Positions 17,809 to 27,547 of a stretch of 64,000 nucleotides of DNA are shown piece by piece (positions within the stretch are counted from its first letter, which is position 1; each line of letters opens with the position of its first letter). Under the pieces are notes generated by a model. The model saw only the letters and a program-made list of their open reading frames with translations. It did no database searches and was not told the origin of the DNA. Position numbers and translations under genes: made by a program. The stretch is from the NCBI GenBank assembly GCA_035341665.1, contig DAOQVR010000002.1:328372-392371 (forward strand), read 5' to 3'. Source of the stretch: DAOQVR01 sp035341665 (GTDB lineage Bacteria > Chloroflexota > Anaerolineae > JAAYZQ01).

Positions 17809-20207
17809 GGCACGACCTCCAGCTGGAGCAGCTGGATCGCCTCGCCCAACCGCTCCATCGTCTCCAGCCGGTACATGCCTGCAGACAGCCGCACAGCGCC
17901 CGACGCCGCCTCGCCTACCGTCAGCTCATGCTCCTCCGCCACGCGCTCGCCCGCCCGCCAGTGCGAGGTTGGATAGGTGCCGCCCGCCGGCGGCCCGTCG
18001 TGCTGCCCCCACACGGCACCGTCTGCGCCTTCCAGGTGCACGAACGTGGTATAGTCGATGTCCATCTCGGCCAGTGTCTGCCAGACGAGCCTCACCTTCA
18101 GCCGATCGCCGGCTGACAGCGGCTCGCCCGCGCCGAGCGGCAGCCACTGACCGCCCGCCAGGCGCCACAGGTCGTAGCCCGCGAGCTCGGCCTGCCCATC
18201 CAGTGCCGAGCCCACCCTTGTGCCGGGGTCGGCCACTTCGCCCAGGCCCAGGGGCAGGGTTGCCAGCCACAGGCTATCTCGCCCGTCCAGCAAGGGCACC
18301 CTGGCCAAGGTCACAGGGTCATACCAACCCACCTCTACCCGGTAGCGGCCGGGCTCGGCATCCCCCGGAAGGACCAACCGGCGCTCGTCGCGCAGGCGCT
18401 CCCCCGGCACCCAGTGGTCCGTAGCATGCAGGCCATCGAGCGGAGGGCCATCGTCCTGGGCCACCCTTCCCCCACTGGGATCGAGCAGGTGGACAAAGAC
18501 GGTATAGGGCGCATCCACCCACTCCCGCGCGGTCCAGTGCAGCGCGAGGGTCAGCTCGCCACCCGGCTCAAGTGCGGCGGGACTCAGGTCGTAGCCCACC
18601 AGGTCCAGACCACGCTCAAAGCCGATCTGAACGTCCCGACGGTAGGCCGGCTCCCCCGCCGGGCGCTCGAGGAAAGCAATCGCATAATGGTATCGATAGA
18701 CGGGGTCCATTCGATCCCAGATCGCTTGGCGGAATTCCGGCGTGTATCGCGCGATGAAGCGGTACTCGTCCGCCAGGAACCAGAGCCGGCCCGGTCGGTC
18801 CAGCGCGGCCCCGAGATGCTCGACGCTGTCCAGCAGTGGCGCCCCTACCCAGCGATCGATCCAGACACCGTCCCTCTTCATGATAAACTCTTCGTGGCGG
18901 ATTTGCATGGCAAAGTAATCGATCCGCCCCAGCTCGACCGAGATCGCAGGCGCCGCCCAGCCGGCCACCTGGTCACCGGCCTGCAGCTGCTCCCGCACAT
19001 AGGCCAGCGTCGGGCCGTACCCTTCCTCCAGTTGGTGGGCTGTCTTGAGGGCGGCAGGCAGCATGGGCCCCAGCAGGAGGGCAGCCAGGCCCGCACCGGC
19101 AAGGGCCTTGGGCCAGGCCGGGCGCGCCGGCCCCGTCCAGAGGGACGCCAGCAGGTCCACCGCCGCGGCCGAAGCCAGGAGGAAGAGAACCGGAAGCAGC
19201 ATGAAAAGATAGCGCGGATCCTTCCAGCTCTGGCCGATCACGGTGAGCAGAATCAGAAGCGGAGCCAGGAAGAGCGGGTAGAGGAGCAGGTAGCCGTCCG
19301 CCCCTTCGCGCCTGCGCCAGGCACGCACGGCAAGCAGTAGCCCGAACAGGGCGAAGAGCGTGACCACGAGCCGGTTGGGCTCGGCGAAGTAGGGCACGAG
19401 CGGCCTGAAGCCCGCCACCAGGTCCAGGGACAGCTGGAAGCCGGGCCGCACATCGTCCACCACCTCGAACCGGCCGGCGTTGCCGGTGGCTATGAAGCGG
19501 TAGACGAGCAGCTGAGCCACCACTGCCGCCCCGGCGATGCCCATCGCAAGCCACGCCCGAGCGTTCCGCAGGACGCCCCGGCCCTCCAGTAGCCAGAGGC
19601 CCAAGGCGAATCCGGGCAGCAGGAGGGCGGACTCGGTGTGTGCCAGGACGGCAGCGGCAAAGGCCAGGGCAAAGGCGATGGTGCGCCGCCGGTAGAGAAG
19701 AAGGACGGCCAGCAACACCAATCCCTGCTGCAGGGTGTAGGCCCGCGCCCGGCCGGCCCAGATGATCGCGACCGGGTCCAGCGCCAGCAGGGCCGCCGCC
19801 AGGAGGCCCACAGCCTCCCCCCGCCAGGCGACCAGGGTCTCGCCTGCACGCGGTGCGAAGAGCCGGCGGCCCACCAGGTAGGCGAGCACGACGGCCGCCA
19901 AGCCGGCCACCAGGCTGGGGGCTTGAGCCACCTCCGCGGTCCAGCCAAACAGCCCCAGGAAGAGGGCATCCAGGTACGTAAAGAGAATCCCGTGGCCGTA
20001 GAAGATGCCCGACGGAAGGATGGGCACGCCACGCTCCCAAACGCTTCGCGCTGCGACCATCGTCGCCCATTCGTCCACGAAAGGGTCGCCGTTGGTGAAG
20101 TATCCCCAGCGTGCCCAGAGTGCCAGGAGAACTATGGCGGCCAAGGCAAGCCACGGCCACCGCTGCTGCAGGCGTTGCTGCCTAATCACGGCCCGGGTGA
20201 GTTCCAT
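17805..20207 (-). CDS. GT-C family (GT39/PMT-2-like) glycosyltransferase with two C-terminal beta-rich modules
   Basis: 800 residues from the ATG at 20207; a start at 20222 is also open. Asp45-Glu46 (DPFVDEWATM) is the candidate catalytic pair. The sequence GVPILPSGIFYGHGILFTYL closely parallels the downstream paralogue (GVPLFPSGNFYTHGILFNYL), so the two arose by duplication. About ten helices lead to the shared middle domain (QLQAGDQVAGW, GRIDYFAMQI, GAPLLDSVEHLGAAL). Two modules follow (LVGYDLSPAAL with ATDHWVPGERLRDERRL; AGYDLWRLAGG with YPTSHWRAGERVAEEH). The start overlaps the upstream GT2 gene by 26 bp. Confidence 0.82.
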   Translation of the reverse strand: MELTRAVIRQQRLQQRWPWLALAAIVLLALWARWGYFTNGDPFVDEWATMVAARSVWERGVPILPSGIFYGHGILFTYLDALFLGLFGWTAEVAQAPSLVAGLAAVVLAYLVGRRLFAPRAGETLVAWRGEAVGLLAAALLALDPVAIIWAGRARAYTLQQGLVLLAVLLLYRRRTIAFALAFAAAVLAHTESALLLPGFALGLWLLEGRGVLRNARAWLAMGIAGAAVVAQLLVYRFIATGNAGRFEVVDDVRPGFQLSLDLVAGFRPLVPYFAEPNRLVVTLFALFGLLLAVRAWRRREGADGYLLLYPLFLAPLLILLTVIGQSWKDPRYLFMLLPVLFLLASAAAVDLLASLWTGPARPAWPKALAGAGLAALLLGPMLPAALKTAHQLEEGYGPTLAYVREQLQAGDQVAGWAAPAISVELGRIDYFAMQIRHEEFIMKRDGVWIDRWVGAPLLDSVEHLGAALDRPGRLWFLADEYRFIARYTPEFRQAIWDRMDPVYRYHYAIAFLERPAGEPAYRRDVQIGFERGLDLVGYDLSPAALEPGGELTLALHWTAREWVDAPYTVFVHLLDPSGGRVAQDDGPPLDGLHATDHWVPGERLRDERRLVLPGDAEPGRYRVEVGWYDPVTLARVPLLDGRDSLWLATLPLGLGEVADPGTRVGSALDGQAELAGYDLWRLAGGQWLPLGAGEPLSAGDRLKVRLVWQTLAEMDIDYTTFVHLEGADGAVWGQHDGPPAGGTYPTSHWRAGERVAEEHELTVGEAASGAVRLSAGMYRLETMERLGEAIQLLQLEVVP

Positions 20208-21156
20208 CGGTGTCGGTGCCACCCAGGTCGTCGCGTACCGTGTAGATCGGCTTGCCCTGGGCCTCGTAGTAGGTGCGGATGACCAGCTCCGCCAGCAGCC
20301 CGCTGGTCACCAACTGCGCCCCAAAAATGGTCAGCAGGATGGCCAGCAGCACCAGGGGGCGGTCGCCAATGTCCTGGTGAAGGAAAACGCGGACGACACC
20401 GAGGTACGCCAGCAGGATCGTACCAACGGACAGCGACCCAATGCCCAGCAGGCCGAAAATGTGGATGGGGCGAGTCGAATAGCTGAGCAGGAATTTGACC
20501 GCCAACAGGTCCAAGAGCACCTTAAGCGTGCGCGAGATGCCATACTTGGAGCGGCCGAAGCGGCGCGGGAAATGGCTGACGGGGAGCTCTGCCACGCGCG
20601 CGCCCATGCCATGGGCCAGCGCCGGGAGGAAACGGTGCAGCTCGCCATAGAGCCGCACATCGGAGAGCACGTCGCGGCGATAGGCCTTGAGCGAGCAGCC
20701 ATAGTCGTGGAGGTGGACGCCCGTGACCCACGAGATCAGCCCGTTGGCGATGGTGGAAGGCAGCCGGCGGTCGAGGAAACGGTCCTGCCGGTCACGGCGC
20801 CACCCGCTGACAACGTCATACCCCTCCTGGATCTTGGCCAGGAGGGCCGGGATGTCGGCCGGATCGTTCTGAAGGTCGGCATCAAGCGTGACGATCACGT
20901 CGCCCTTGGCGCGGTCAAACCCGGCGCTGAAGGCGGCCGTCTGGCCAAAGTTGCGCCGCAGGCGGACCACCCGCACCCGCCCATCCGCAGCCCGCAAGCG
21001 CTGCAGGACCTCAAAGCTGGCGTCCCGGCTGCCGTCGTCGACAAAGATCAGCTCGTACGACCGGTCCAGCCCCGCCAACGCCTCCGTCAGGCGCCGGTGC
21101 AACTGCTCCAGCGATTCCTCTTCGTTGTAGACGGGAACGACTACCGATAGGTCCAT
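20182..21156 (-). CDS. GT2 polyprenyl-phosphate glycosyltransferase (DPM1/GtrB-like) with C-terminal helices
   Basis: 324 residues. The N-terminal GT-A fold has VVPVYNEEESL, IFVDDGSRDAS and the DxD-containing VTLDADLQNDP, then HDYGCSLKAYRR and RFGRSKYG as in GtrB/DPM1-type enzymes. Two C-terminal helices (about 230-300) anchor it in the membrane. It would make polyprenyl-phosphate-sugar from a nucleotide sugar at the inner face, which is the donor that the adjacent GT-C enzymes need. A paralogue with the same layout is at 41907-42881. Confidence 0.92.
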   Translation of the reverse strand: MDLSVVVPVYNEEESLEQLHRRLTEALAGLDRSYELIFVDDGSRDASFEVLQRLRAADGRVRVVRLRRNFGQTAAFSAGFDRAKGDVIVTLDADLQNDPADIPALLAKIQEGYDVVSGWRRDRQDRFLDRRLPSTIANGLISWVTGVHLHDYGCSLKAYRRDVLSDVRLYGELHRFLPALAHGMGARVAELPVSHFPRRFGRSKYGISRTLKVLLDLLAVKFLLSYSTRPIHIFGLLGIGSLSVGTILLAYLGVVRVFLHQDIGDRPLVLLAILLTIFGAQLVTSGLLAELVIRTYYEAQGKPIYTVRDDLGGTDTDGTHPGRD

Positions 21157-21166
21157 CTTGCCCCCC

Positions 21167-22756
21167 TCAGCGGCTGTGCCTCTCCAGCGCCATCAGGGCC
21201 TCCTGGTAGCGCTGCATGGTCTTTGCCTGCCCGGCCTGCGATGCCCGTGCCTGCCGGGAGGAGTGCTCCAGGGCATCGGCCAGGACGATCCCGTCCCATG
21301 TGCCCTCGTAGTCAGGATAGAGGAGCGCGGCCAGCGTGGGCAGCAGGTCCACGACACGGGCCGGATAGGAGGACTCGTACCCGGGGCGAACCCCGGGCCC
21401 CGCCAGGATCATCCAGATATGCTGCAGCGGCCAGGTCGTATTGTAGTGGCGCCCCTGACCCAGTACGGTGCCGTTCGGCCGGCGCGTAATGATGCGCAGG
21501 TCGGCAGCTTGAGGAGTGGCGGCCGTGGCATTGAAGAGATAGTCGAGCGCTTCCCGGACCTCGGCCTCCTGCGGGACGTCCTCGGCGAGAAGCGTTGTGT
21601 AGCGGCTGGTGGCAGGGTCACGGTAACTCACAGACAGTAGGTAGTCGGGAAACTCGCGGACCAGGAGCTTGGCTGCCTCCTGCGCTTTGGCAGGATCCGA
21701 GAGCCACATCTGCTCGCGAGGTCCCTGCGAGACCTCCCGGAGGCCGATCGAGGCCAGGGCCTCGTTGAGGGCGTCGTAGGGCCCCATGGTGTCCGTCTGC
21801 GAGATGGCATGGTCGGTACAGACGACAAACAGGGTCTCCTCCACCAGCCCAAGGTCGGCATAGGCCTGCCAGAGGCGCTCGACCTGCCGGTCCACGTTGG
21901 CCAAAATCTGGGCCAGGGCATCTGGGTTGTCGCCGTCGAGGCCTCCCGTCTTGTGCCCAATCTCGTCCGTCTGGCTCAGGTTGATCAGCAGGACGTCGGG
22001 CCGGTAGCTCTGTACGGCGGCGATGGCGACGTCCGTTGCCCAGGTGTCCAGTTGGGCGTAGTCAGCCAGCTCCACAACCTGATAGTCCCTTGCCCAGCCG
22101 TCCACAAAGGCAGGATCGGGTGGCTCAAACCCAATCGCGGCATGAGCCTGGACGTGCAGGACATCGTCCTCCAGCCAATGGCTGGGAAAGACGATGACGT
22201 CGCCCTGCGAGCCGATCCAGGGCGCGATGGCGTACCCCTTCTCAGAGGTGACGGCAAACACCGTGGCGCCGGCTTGATCCTTGGCTATCTCCGCCAGCCC
22301 GGTCGCCCCATGGGCCGCCATCTGCTCCCAAACGGGCTCACCCCCGGTGTAGACAGTAAAGTTGGTCATGATCTCTTCGACCGGGTCCGATGGCCGCCCC
22401 GGGTCGGTGCGCCAGAGAAAGTCCAGGACGCCGTGGTGGCTGGGAAAGCGTCCTGTGCCAAATGAGGCATGGCTGGCAGGAGTGTTGTTGGGCGCCTGGC
22501 CGACCCACGCCTGCGAGTAGAAGGTGCCCCGAGCGATCAGCTCCGAGAAGAAAGGCATCGGCGCGAGGTCGAAATCGAGGTGGGTTCCATCCACGACAAT
22601 CCAAACCAGGCGCTTGGGCCGGACGCCATCCGAGGCGGCAGAGTCGCAGCCGGCCAACGACGCCACCGACGACAACAGTCCCAACACCACCAGGACCGAT
22701 ACCAGGGATGGCAGGTTGGCCCTCTTTCCGTTCCGAATTAGGGTTGCTCTACGCAA
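21167..22756 (-). CDS. Lipoprotein of the type I phosphodiesterase / alkaline phosphatase superfamily
   Basis: 529 residues from a TTG start with GGGGGAG six bases upstream; the start overlaps the upstream gene by 19 bp. The signal peptide ends in LAGC (Cys37). The metal-binding and nucleophile motifs are all visible: WIVVDG (Asp56), PNNTPASHASFGTG (Thr92), NLSQTDEIGH (Asp and His) and CTDHAIS (Asp-His). It would hydrolyse or transfer a phosphodiester or phosphomonoester outside the membrane. In this setting it may act on a phosphoglycan or lipid-linked intermediate, which is inference. Confidence 0.85.
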   Translation of the reverse strand: MRRATLIRNGKRANLPSLVSVLVVLGLLSSVASLAGCDSAASDGVRPKRLVWIVVDGTHLDFDLAPMPFFSELIARGTFYSQAWVGQAPNNTPASHASFGTGRFPSHHGVLDFLWRTDPGRPSDPVEEIMTNFTVYTGGEPVWEQMAAHGATGLAEIAKDQAGATVFAVTSEKGYAIAPWIGSQGDVIVFPSHWLEDDVLHVQAHAAIGFEPPDPAFVDGWARDYQVVELADYAQLDTWATDVAIAAVQSYRPDVLLINLSQTDEIGHKTGGLDGDNPDALAQILANVDRQVERLWQAYADLGLVEETLFVVCTDHAISQTDTMGPYDALNEALASIGLREVSQGPREQMWLSDPAKAQEAAKLLVREFPDYLLSVSYRDPATSRYTTLLAEDVPQEAEVREALDYLFNATAATPQAADLRIITRRPNGTVLGQGRHYNTTWPLQHIWMILAGPGVRPGYESSYPARVVDLLPTLAALLYPDYEGTWDGIVLADALEHSSRQARASQAGQAKTMQRYQEALMALERHSR

Positions 22757-25458
22757 AGCTTCTCCCCCAGGTAGATATGGTCGTCCATCCCCACTCCTGC
22801 GCCTGGCCCCGACACCGGAAGGCGCTCGCCGGTTCCGGGCCGGTAGAGGCCAACGGCCAGCCGGTACTCACCCTCCGGGAGGTCCGGCGGAAGCAGGATG
22901 CCGATTGGGTCTCGAATCACCTCGCCGGCTGCCCAGCTTGTGGTTGGGCGGGAGCCGCCCACCGGCTCGCTGTCCTGCTGAGCCACGAGCCGTCCTTGGT
23001 CGTCCACGAGGTGGGCAAACACGGTCAAGCGCTCGGTGGCTGCAGCGTCGTCCGCTTGCCAATAGAGGGCCAGCCGCACGACGCTGCCGGGCCGGAGCGT
23101 GGTCTCGACCAGGCTGTAACCCAGCAGCCTGACCTGCCCACCCAGGCTGGCTTCCAGGCTCTGCTGTGGCCTGTCGGCCGGTTCGGGGCCGGGAGCGCCA
23201 TAGACCACCAGCCGGAGACCGTGACTCCACTCGCTGTGCGCCCGGTAGGCATTGGAGTTGAGCCAGGCCTCAATGAAGTGGTCCGGATCGACGCCGTCCT
23301 CCTGCCGAAATACGGCCCACACGACGGGGTGGCGGTCGACGAGGTCACGCAGCGTCCGCTCCGTCTCTGGGCGGTCCAACGGCACTTCCCTGGGAAGCAG
23401 GTAGGGAGCCAGGCTGCCGGCGTAGGTGCGCCCAAGTGCCTCCACTTGCGCAGGCGGCACAAGCAAGATGGCGTCTGCCGGACTCGCCCCGCTCACGATT
23501 CGCCCGGCAACGGCCGCATAGTCTGCCGCATCGTAGGGGGCCTCCATACGCTGCACTTTGCGGTAGAGGAGCACGCTGTCGCCACCGGGCACGGAGAGCT
23601 CACTGTCGAGGGTATAGGCCGCGCCAAAGAAGCCGCCGCCCGCCGTCATGCGATCCAGGGCCTGCGAGAGCGCGGAATCCAGACCTGAGCGGTCCGCCCT
23701 GCTCCAGACCAGGTAATCCTGCTCGAACAACATGGAAGAAATCACATCGTCCGGCCCCAGGCCGGCCAGATCGCGGACCTGAATGCCCGGGTACTCCTGG
23801 GAGGCCACCAGGCTGAACAACAGGGCGTTCAGGTGGGCACTGTTCGCCACAACGCCCAGGGAGGCAATCTGCAAACCGTCTGCCTGCCGCCCGGCCTCAA
23901 CCCGCCGGAGCAGCTCGGGCTCGACCCAGTAATCCGGATCGGTCTCTCCTGAAGCTGGCAGCAGGACCGTGCCACCCTGGGCGAAGAGGCCGCTGTCCCC
24001 CAGGACAGGCCATCGGAACTGGGTTTGCTCGGCAAGCCGGTGTGGTCCCGGGTAGGAGAGTACAAAGAACTGGAGCAGTCCCCAGCCGACGAGCAGCCCT
24101 GCCAGGAGGGTTGCGGCCCTGCGCCACGGCAGCTTGAACAGGCCGGCAGCGAGAAGCAGGGCCAGGGCCGGGAGCATCGGGACAATGCCGCGCGACTTGC
24201 GATAAATGGAAAGGGTCATAACCAGGTACGAGCCTGCGATCCACAGCGCGGTCGCCCACCAGGCGCGATCGGCATGGCGCAGCGCACTCCACCAGCCGCG
24301 CCGGCGGGCCACGTACAGGACCAGCGCCGCCACAGCAGCCAGCAGAACTAGACTGGTCACCGGGGAAAGGTGCTCGTTGACGAGCTTGAGGGGGAAGTAG
24401 AGATAGGTGCTCAGCTGATCGAGGCCGGCCGACCGCTCGCGGGGGTCGTTCACGCCAAAGCCAAAGCTCAGAAGGTTCTGCACAAAAGTGATGCGCGGCA
24501 GGTACCAAACGGAGGCCAGCGTTCCGCCCAGCGCCAGGGCGGACACCAGATTGGTGCCGGCGTCCGGCGTTCGCCGCAGGAGGTAGATGGTCGCCGCGAG
24601 GAGGGCAGCCCACAGCGGCAGGAGCCACCGCCGCAGGAGCAGACCAGCGGCGATCTCGCGGCCGGGAAGGTACCAGAGCGCGGCCAGAACGAGCCCCAGG
24701 CCGAGTGACAGGAGCACGTCGCGCGGGCTCAGGCGAAAGCCGCCGCGCAGGCGGCGCAGCAGGGTCGGCAGCGTATCCGAGCGCAGGATCACCAGGACCA
24801 AGGGCGCAAAGATGAAGGTAAGGTAGGTGCGCGTCGTCAGGAGCCCCAGGCCAAAGCTGAGGCCAAAGAGGAGCGAGGCGGTTCGCTTGGTGAAGCCGTT
24901 GGTCTCCAGCAGCAGGAATACACTCAACGAAACGAGTGCAGCGAGCGCCAGCTCGTGGTAGAAAAAGCGCGACGTGGCGTAGATGCCGGGCAGCAGCGCG
25001 ACAGTAACAGCCGCCAGCAGCCCGACGCGCCGCCCTCCTAGGTGCCTGCCTATTCCATAGACCGCCCCGAACAGCATAGCCAGATAGAGGACATTGACCA
25101 TTGTCCCGATGTCCACAGTGGCGCCAAAGGCCCGGTAGAGGGGGACGGTGGAGAGATAGACCAGGGGAGGCCGGTTCGGGTGCCAGACAACCGCCTCAAA
25201 GAGCGACTTGGGCGTCAGGGGATCGAGGATTCCGTTGTAAACCAGGCTGGTGCCCAGGTGCCCGGGCACGTCCCAGCCGAGGATCGTGACGTTGGCCTTT
25301 AGCCAGATCCAGTTATTGATCGCATGAAACACGACCAGCCCGGCCAGCACGGCGACGACCGCAGCGCGCGGCCAGAGAGGGTGCTCCGTGGCACCGAGCG
25401 CAGCCAGGGCTCTCGGCAGCGGCTGGCGAGGGGAGGGTTGGGATGGTCGTGGCGCCAT
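22738..25458 (-). CDS. GT-C family membrane glycosyltransferase with C-terminal beta-rich module
   Basis: 906 residues. The first outer loop has Asp63 (TILGWDVPGHLG) in place of the DE pair of its neighbours. About twelve helices run to residue 430, with a DUF/GT39-like loop HPNRPPLVYL. A large soluble region contains AHLNALLFSLVASQEYPGIQ and ends in one module (VRLLGYSLVET, LALYWQADDA, PTTSWAAGEVIRDPIGILLP, LAVGLYRPGTGERLPV). It is the first gene of a five-gene operon, but I found no strong promoter in the 94-bp gap upstream, only a large hairpin. Confidence 0.75.
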   Translation of the reverse strand: MAPRPSQPSPRQPLPRALAALGATEHPLWPRAAVVAVLAGLVVFHAINNWIWLKANVTILGWDVPGHLGTSLVYNGILDPLTPKSLFEAVVWHPNRPPLVYLSTVPLYRAFGATVDIGTMVNVLYLAMLFGAVYGIGRHLGGRRVGLLAAVTVALLPGIYATSRFFYHELALAALVSLSVFLLLETNGFTKRTASLLFGLSFGLGLLTTRTYLTFIFAPLVLVILRSDTLPTLLRRLRGGFRLSPRDVLLSLGLGLVLAALWYLPGREIAAGLLLRRWLLPLWAALLAATIYLLRRTPDAGTNLVSALALGGTLASVWYLPRITFVQNLLSFGFGVNDPRERSAGLDQLSTYLYFPLKLVNEHLSPVTSLVLLAAVAALVLYVARRRGWWSALRHADRAWWATALWIAGSYLVMTLSIYRKSRGIVPMLPALALLLAAGLFKLPWRRAATLLAGLLVGWGLLQFFVLSYPGPHRLAEQTQFRWPVLGDSGLFAQGGTVLLPASGETDPDYWVEPELLRRVEAGRQADGLQIASLGVVANSAHLNALLFSLVASQEYPGIQVRDLAGLGPDDVISSMLFEQDYLVWSRADRSGLDSALSQALDRMTAGGGFFGAAYTLDSELSVPGGDSVLLYRKVQRMEAPYDAADYAAVAGRIVSGASPADAILLVPPAQVEALGRTYAGSLAPYLLPREVPLDRPETERTLRDLVDRHPVVWAVFRQEDGVDPDHFIEAWLNSNAYRAHSEWSHGLRLVVYGAPGPEPADRPQQSLEASLGGQVRLLGYSLVETTLRPGSVVRLALYWQADDAAATERLTVFAHLVDDQGRLVAQQDSEPVGGSRPTTSWAAGEVIRDPIGILLPPDLPEGEYRLAVGLYRPGTGERLPVSGPGAGVGMDDHIYLGEKLCVEQP

Positions 25459-25499
25459 GGTTGCCTTTGCTCAACACCGAACCAGCCTGCAGCGCCAGA

Positions 25500-25538
25500 G
25501 AGAGGCTTGCCCCGGCATGTGCCGGATGCAAGCCTCTC
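25500..25538 (-). terminator. Large hairpin between the DUF11/LamG gene and the next glycosyltransferase
   Basis: Perfect 11-bp outer arms GAGAGGCTTGC / GCAAGCCTCTC with an inner 6-bp stem CCGGCA / TGCCGG and a 2-base loop. It lies 15 bp after the stop of the upstream DUF11 gene. It probably ends or stabilises that transcript. There is no T-run. Confidence 0.6.
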
Positions 25539-25552
25539 CGCGCAGCTCTGAC

Positions 25553-27508
25553 TCAGTCCAGGGGCGTCACCAGGACGTCATCCCAACGCACCAACGGAAC
25601 CTTGTAGGTGGCGAGGCCCACCGTGCCGCTCGGGATGATGGTCCCTTCGGTATCGGTAAACTCGAGGGCCAGGTTGCCGTCTATGTAGCCTTTCATGTGG
25701 TTTCCCTGTACCTCGACTGCAATGTGGTGCCACAGGCCGAACCACTCGGAGCCCAGAGGATAGGGTATCTCCAGCAAGGCCATTGGGTTGGAGAAGTGGT
25801 ACAGCACATCGGGGTAGTCGCAGTCCTCCCCGATGCAGTCATCGGGCGTCATCGTCTGCATGAACGCAATCTTGCTTGACTTGGGGTAGATGAGGAAGTA
25901 GTAACCCAAGACCCACTGGCCCGCCACATCGCTCTCCTGGTAGTTGCCGCGGAACCAGAGCGACACCTGGGGAGCCCACAGGCCGGTAGGCTCCAGGAAC
26001 ACGCGTGCCTCGTACCGGTAGTCGGTCCAGTCCTCCGATCCTGGCACCAGGGCCATCGACAGCGCATCGTGTGCTTCGTCCGGGCCGGCGTACATGCTGT
26101 GAAGGTAGGCGCCGCTTCCCTGGTAGCCCACCCCGTCTTGCCACCACCACTGCTCGGGTGACAGGCGCCAGTAATTGAGGAAGGGGGTCCACTGGTTGGC
26201 GTTGGAGTTAAAGTTGTCCTCCAGGAGGATGGCAGCCTGCACCTTCACGGTGGCGGAGGCGGGCTCCTTCGGGGACTCGCCCACCGAGGCTGTAGCCGTT
26301 GCGCTGTTCACGTAGGTGCCTATCTCGGTGCTGGCCCGAACCTCATAGACAAGGGTCAAGGTACCCTCTCCGGCTACCGGGAAAGGTCCCGCCCAGGCGA
26401 TCTCGCCGGTGGTGCCCACAGGATCAACCAGGACATCGCTGCCGGGCAGCATGCGCTGGTACGTGAAGCCGGCCGGCAGGGTATCGCGGACTTCCGCGAG
26501 CTCGCCGGGCAGCGTACCCTCGTTGTTGAACACGACCGTGTAGGTGATCAGCCCACCGGGCTCCTCGGCATAGACCACGGTAGGGTCGGCCGCCTTGGTC
26601 ACGGAGAAGGCGGGCGGAGCCCAGTTGTTCATGGCGAGGGGAATGTATACCACCCCGCCGGTTGAGACGACCACCTCTGCGCTGGCCGGGCCCAGGAGCG
26701 TGCCGTCGCCAAGCAGAGCGGTGACCTCGTTGTAGAGATAGAGGGTGTCTTCACCCTGCGGCATCTCTGCCTCGTACTGGATCAGCAGCTCGCCGGCGGC
26801 AGGGATTTCGAAGGGCCCCTGCCAGACAATCGCCCCCGTTGTACCGTCGGGTGGGTCCTGGATGTCGCTGGCGGGGGTCATGCCCAGAAAGGTGACGCCG
26901 TCGGGCAGGATGTCGGTCACGGTATCCAGCGGAACGGGAACGTACCCGTCATTGTTCAGCGAAACGGAGTAGACCACCACGCCGCCCGGCTCGACCCTGT
27001 GCGGTGCCGCGGTCTTGGCCAGGGTCACTTCGCCCTGTCCCACCATCAAGCCCGCCTGGGCCGTGTACTCGTCGGGCCCAACCGCGGCTACCACGGTATT
27101 CACGTAGGGCTGGGGGTCCAGGGGCACGCTTCCTGGCACATACACCCGGTACATCAGTGTGAGGCTATCCCCGGCGGCGATCTCCATCGGCCCGGCCCAC
27201 GCACACACCGGCGGCGTGCAGGCCGGCTCCCCGCCCCACCCGCTCCCCGGAGCGAGGCCGACATACTCGAAATTGGCAGGCATGGTGTCCGTCAGAGAAG
27301 AGACGGTAAGGTCCGCGCCAGACGTGTTGTCGAGCATCACGGTATAGATCACAAGCTCGTCAGGAGCGATCACGGCCGGATCGACCGACTTGGTGACCAC
27401 GAGATCGACCTCGGGCGCCTGAGCCTGGCCTACTCCATGACCAAGCTGGACTCCAAGTGCCAAGATTAGAAAGACCACACTGCTCAGAAGCAACCACCGA
27501 AATCTCAT
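25553..27508 (-). CDS. Secreted surface protein: three DUF11 repeats plus LamG-like C-terminal domain
   Basis: 651 residues with a cleavable signal peptide (about 1-30). DUF11 repeats lie at about 33-155, 160-282 and 300-424, each with a V-TK-A/VDP start and an LPxGF/V phrase (TMPANFEYVGLAPGSG, ILPDGVTFLGM, TLPAGFTYQRMLPGSD). A Concanavalin A-like/LamG-type domain at 428-651 (DNFNSNANQWTPFLNYW) could bind carbohydrate. The short VYIPLAMNN motif links repeats two and three. It follows its paralogue by 39 bp. It is probably an extracellular adhesive or scaffold protein and a plausible glycosylation target of the neighbouring enzymes, which is inference. Confidence 0.82.
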   Translation of the reverse strand: MRFRWLLLSSVVFLILALGVQLGHGVGQAQAPEVDLVVTKSVDPAVIAPDELVIYTVMLDNTSGADLTVSSLTDTMPANFEYVGLAPGSGWGGEPACTPPVCAWAGPMEIAAGDSLTLMYRVYVPGSVPLDPQPYVNTVVAAVGPDEYTAQAGLMVGQGEVTLAKTAAPHRVEPGGVVVYSVSLNNDGYVPVPLDTVTDILPDGVTFLGMTPASDIQDPPDGTTGAIVWQGPFEIPAAGELLIQYEAEMPQGEDTLYLYNEVTALLGDGTLLGPASAEVVVSTGGVVYIPLAMNNWAPPAFSVTKAADPTVVYAEEPGGLITYTVVFNNEGTLPGELAEVRDTLPAGFTYQRMLPGSDVLVDPVGTTGEIAWAGPFPVAGEGTLTLVYEVRASTEIGTYVNSATATASVGESPKEPASATVKVQAAILLEDNFNSNANQWTPFLNYWRLSPEQWWWQDGVGYQGSGAYLHSMYAGPDEAHDALSMALVPGSEDWTDYRYEARVFLEPTGLWAPQVSLWFRGNYQESDVAGQWVLGYYFLIYPKSSKIAFMQTMTPDDCIGEDCDYPDVLYHFSNPMALLEIPYPLGSEWFGLWHHIAVEVQGNHMKGYIDGNLALEFTDTEGTIIPSGTVGLATYKVPLVRWDDVLVTPLD

Positions 27509-27547
27509 CCATCCATCTCCAGTTTCGTGTTCGTCCTGCGTGCCGGA

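Noticed and set aside
16012..17976. Long plus-strand open frame of 654 codons
   Set aside because: It lies wholly antisense to the GT-C gene at 15439-17808, is rich in Arg/Gly/His/Gln without domains, and is the usual by-product of high GC with minus-strand codon bias.
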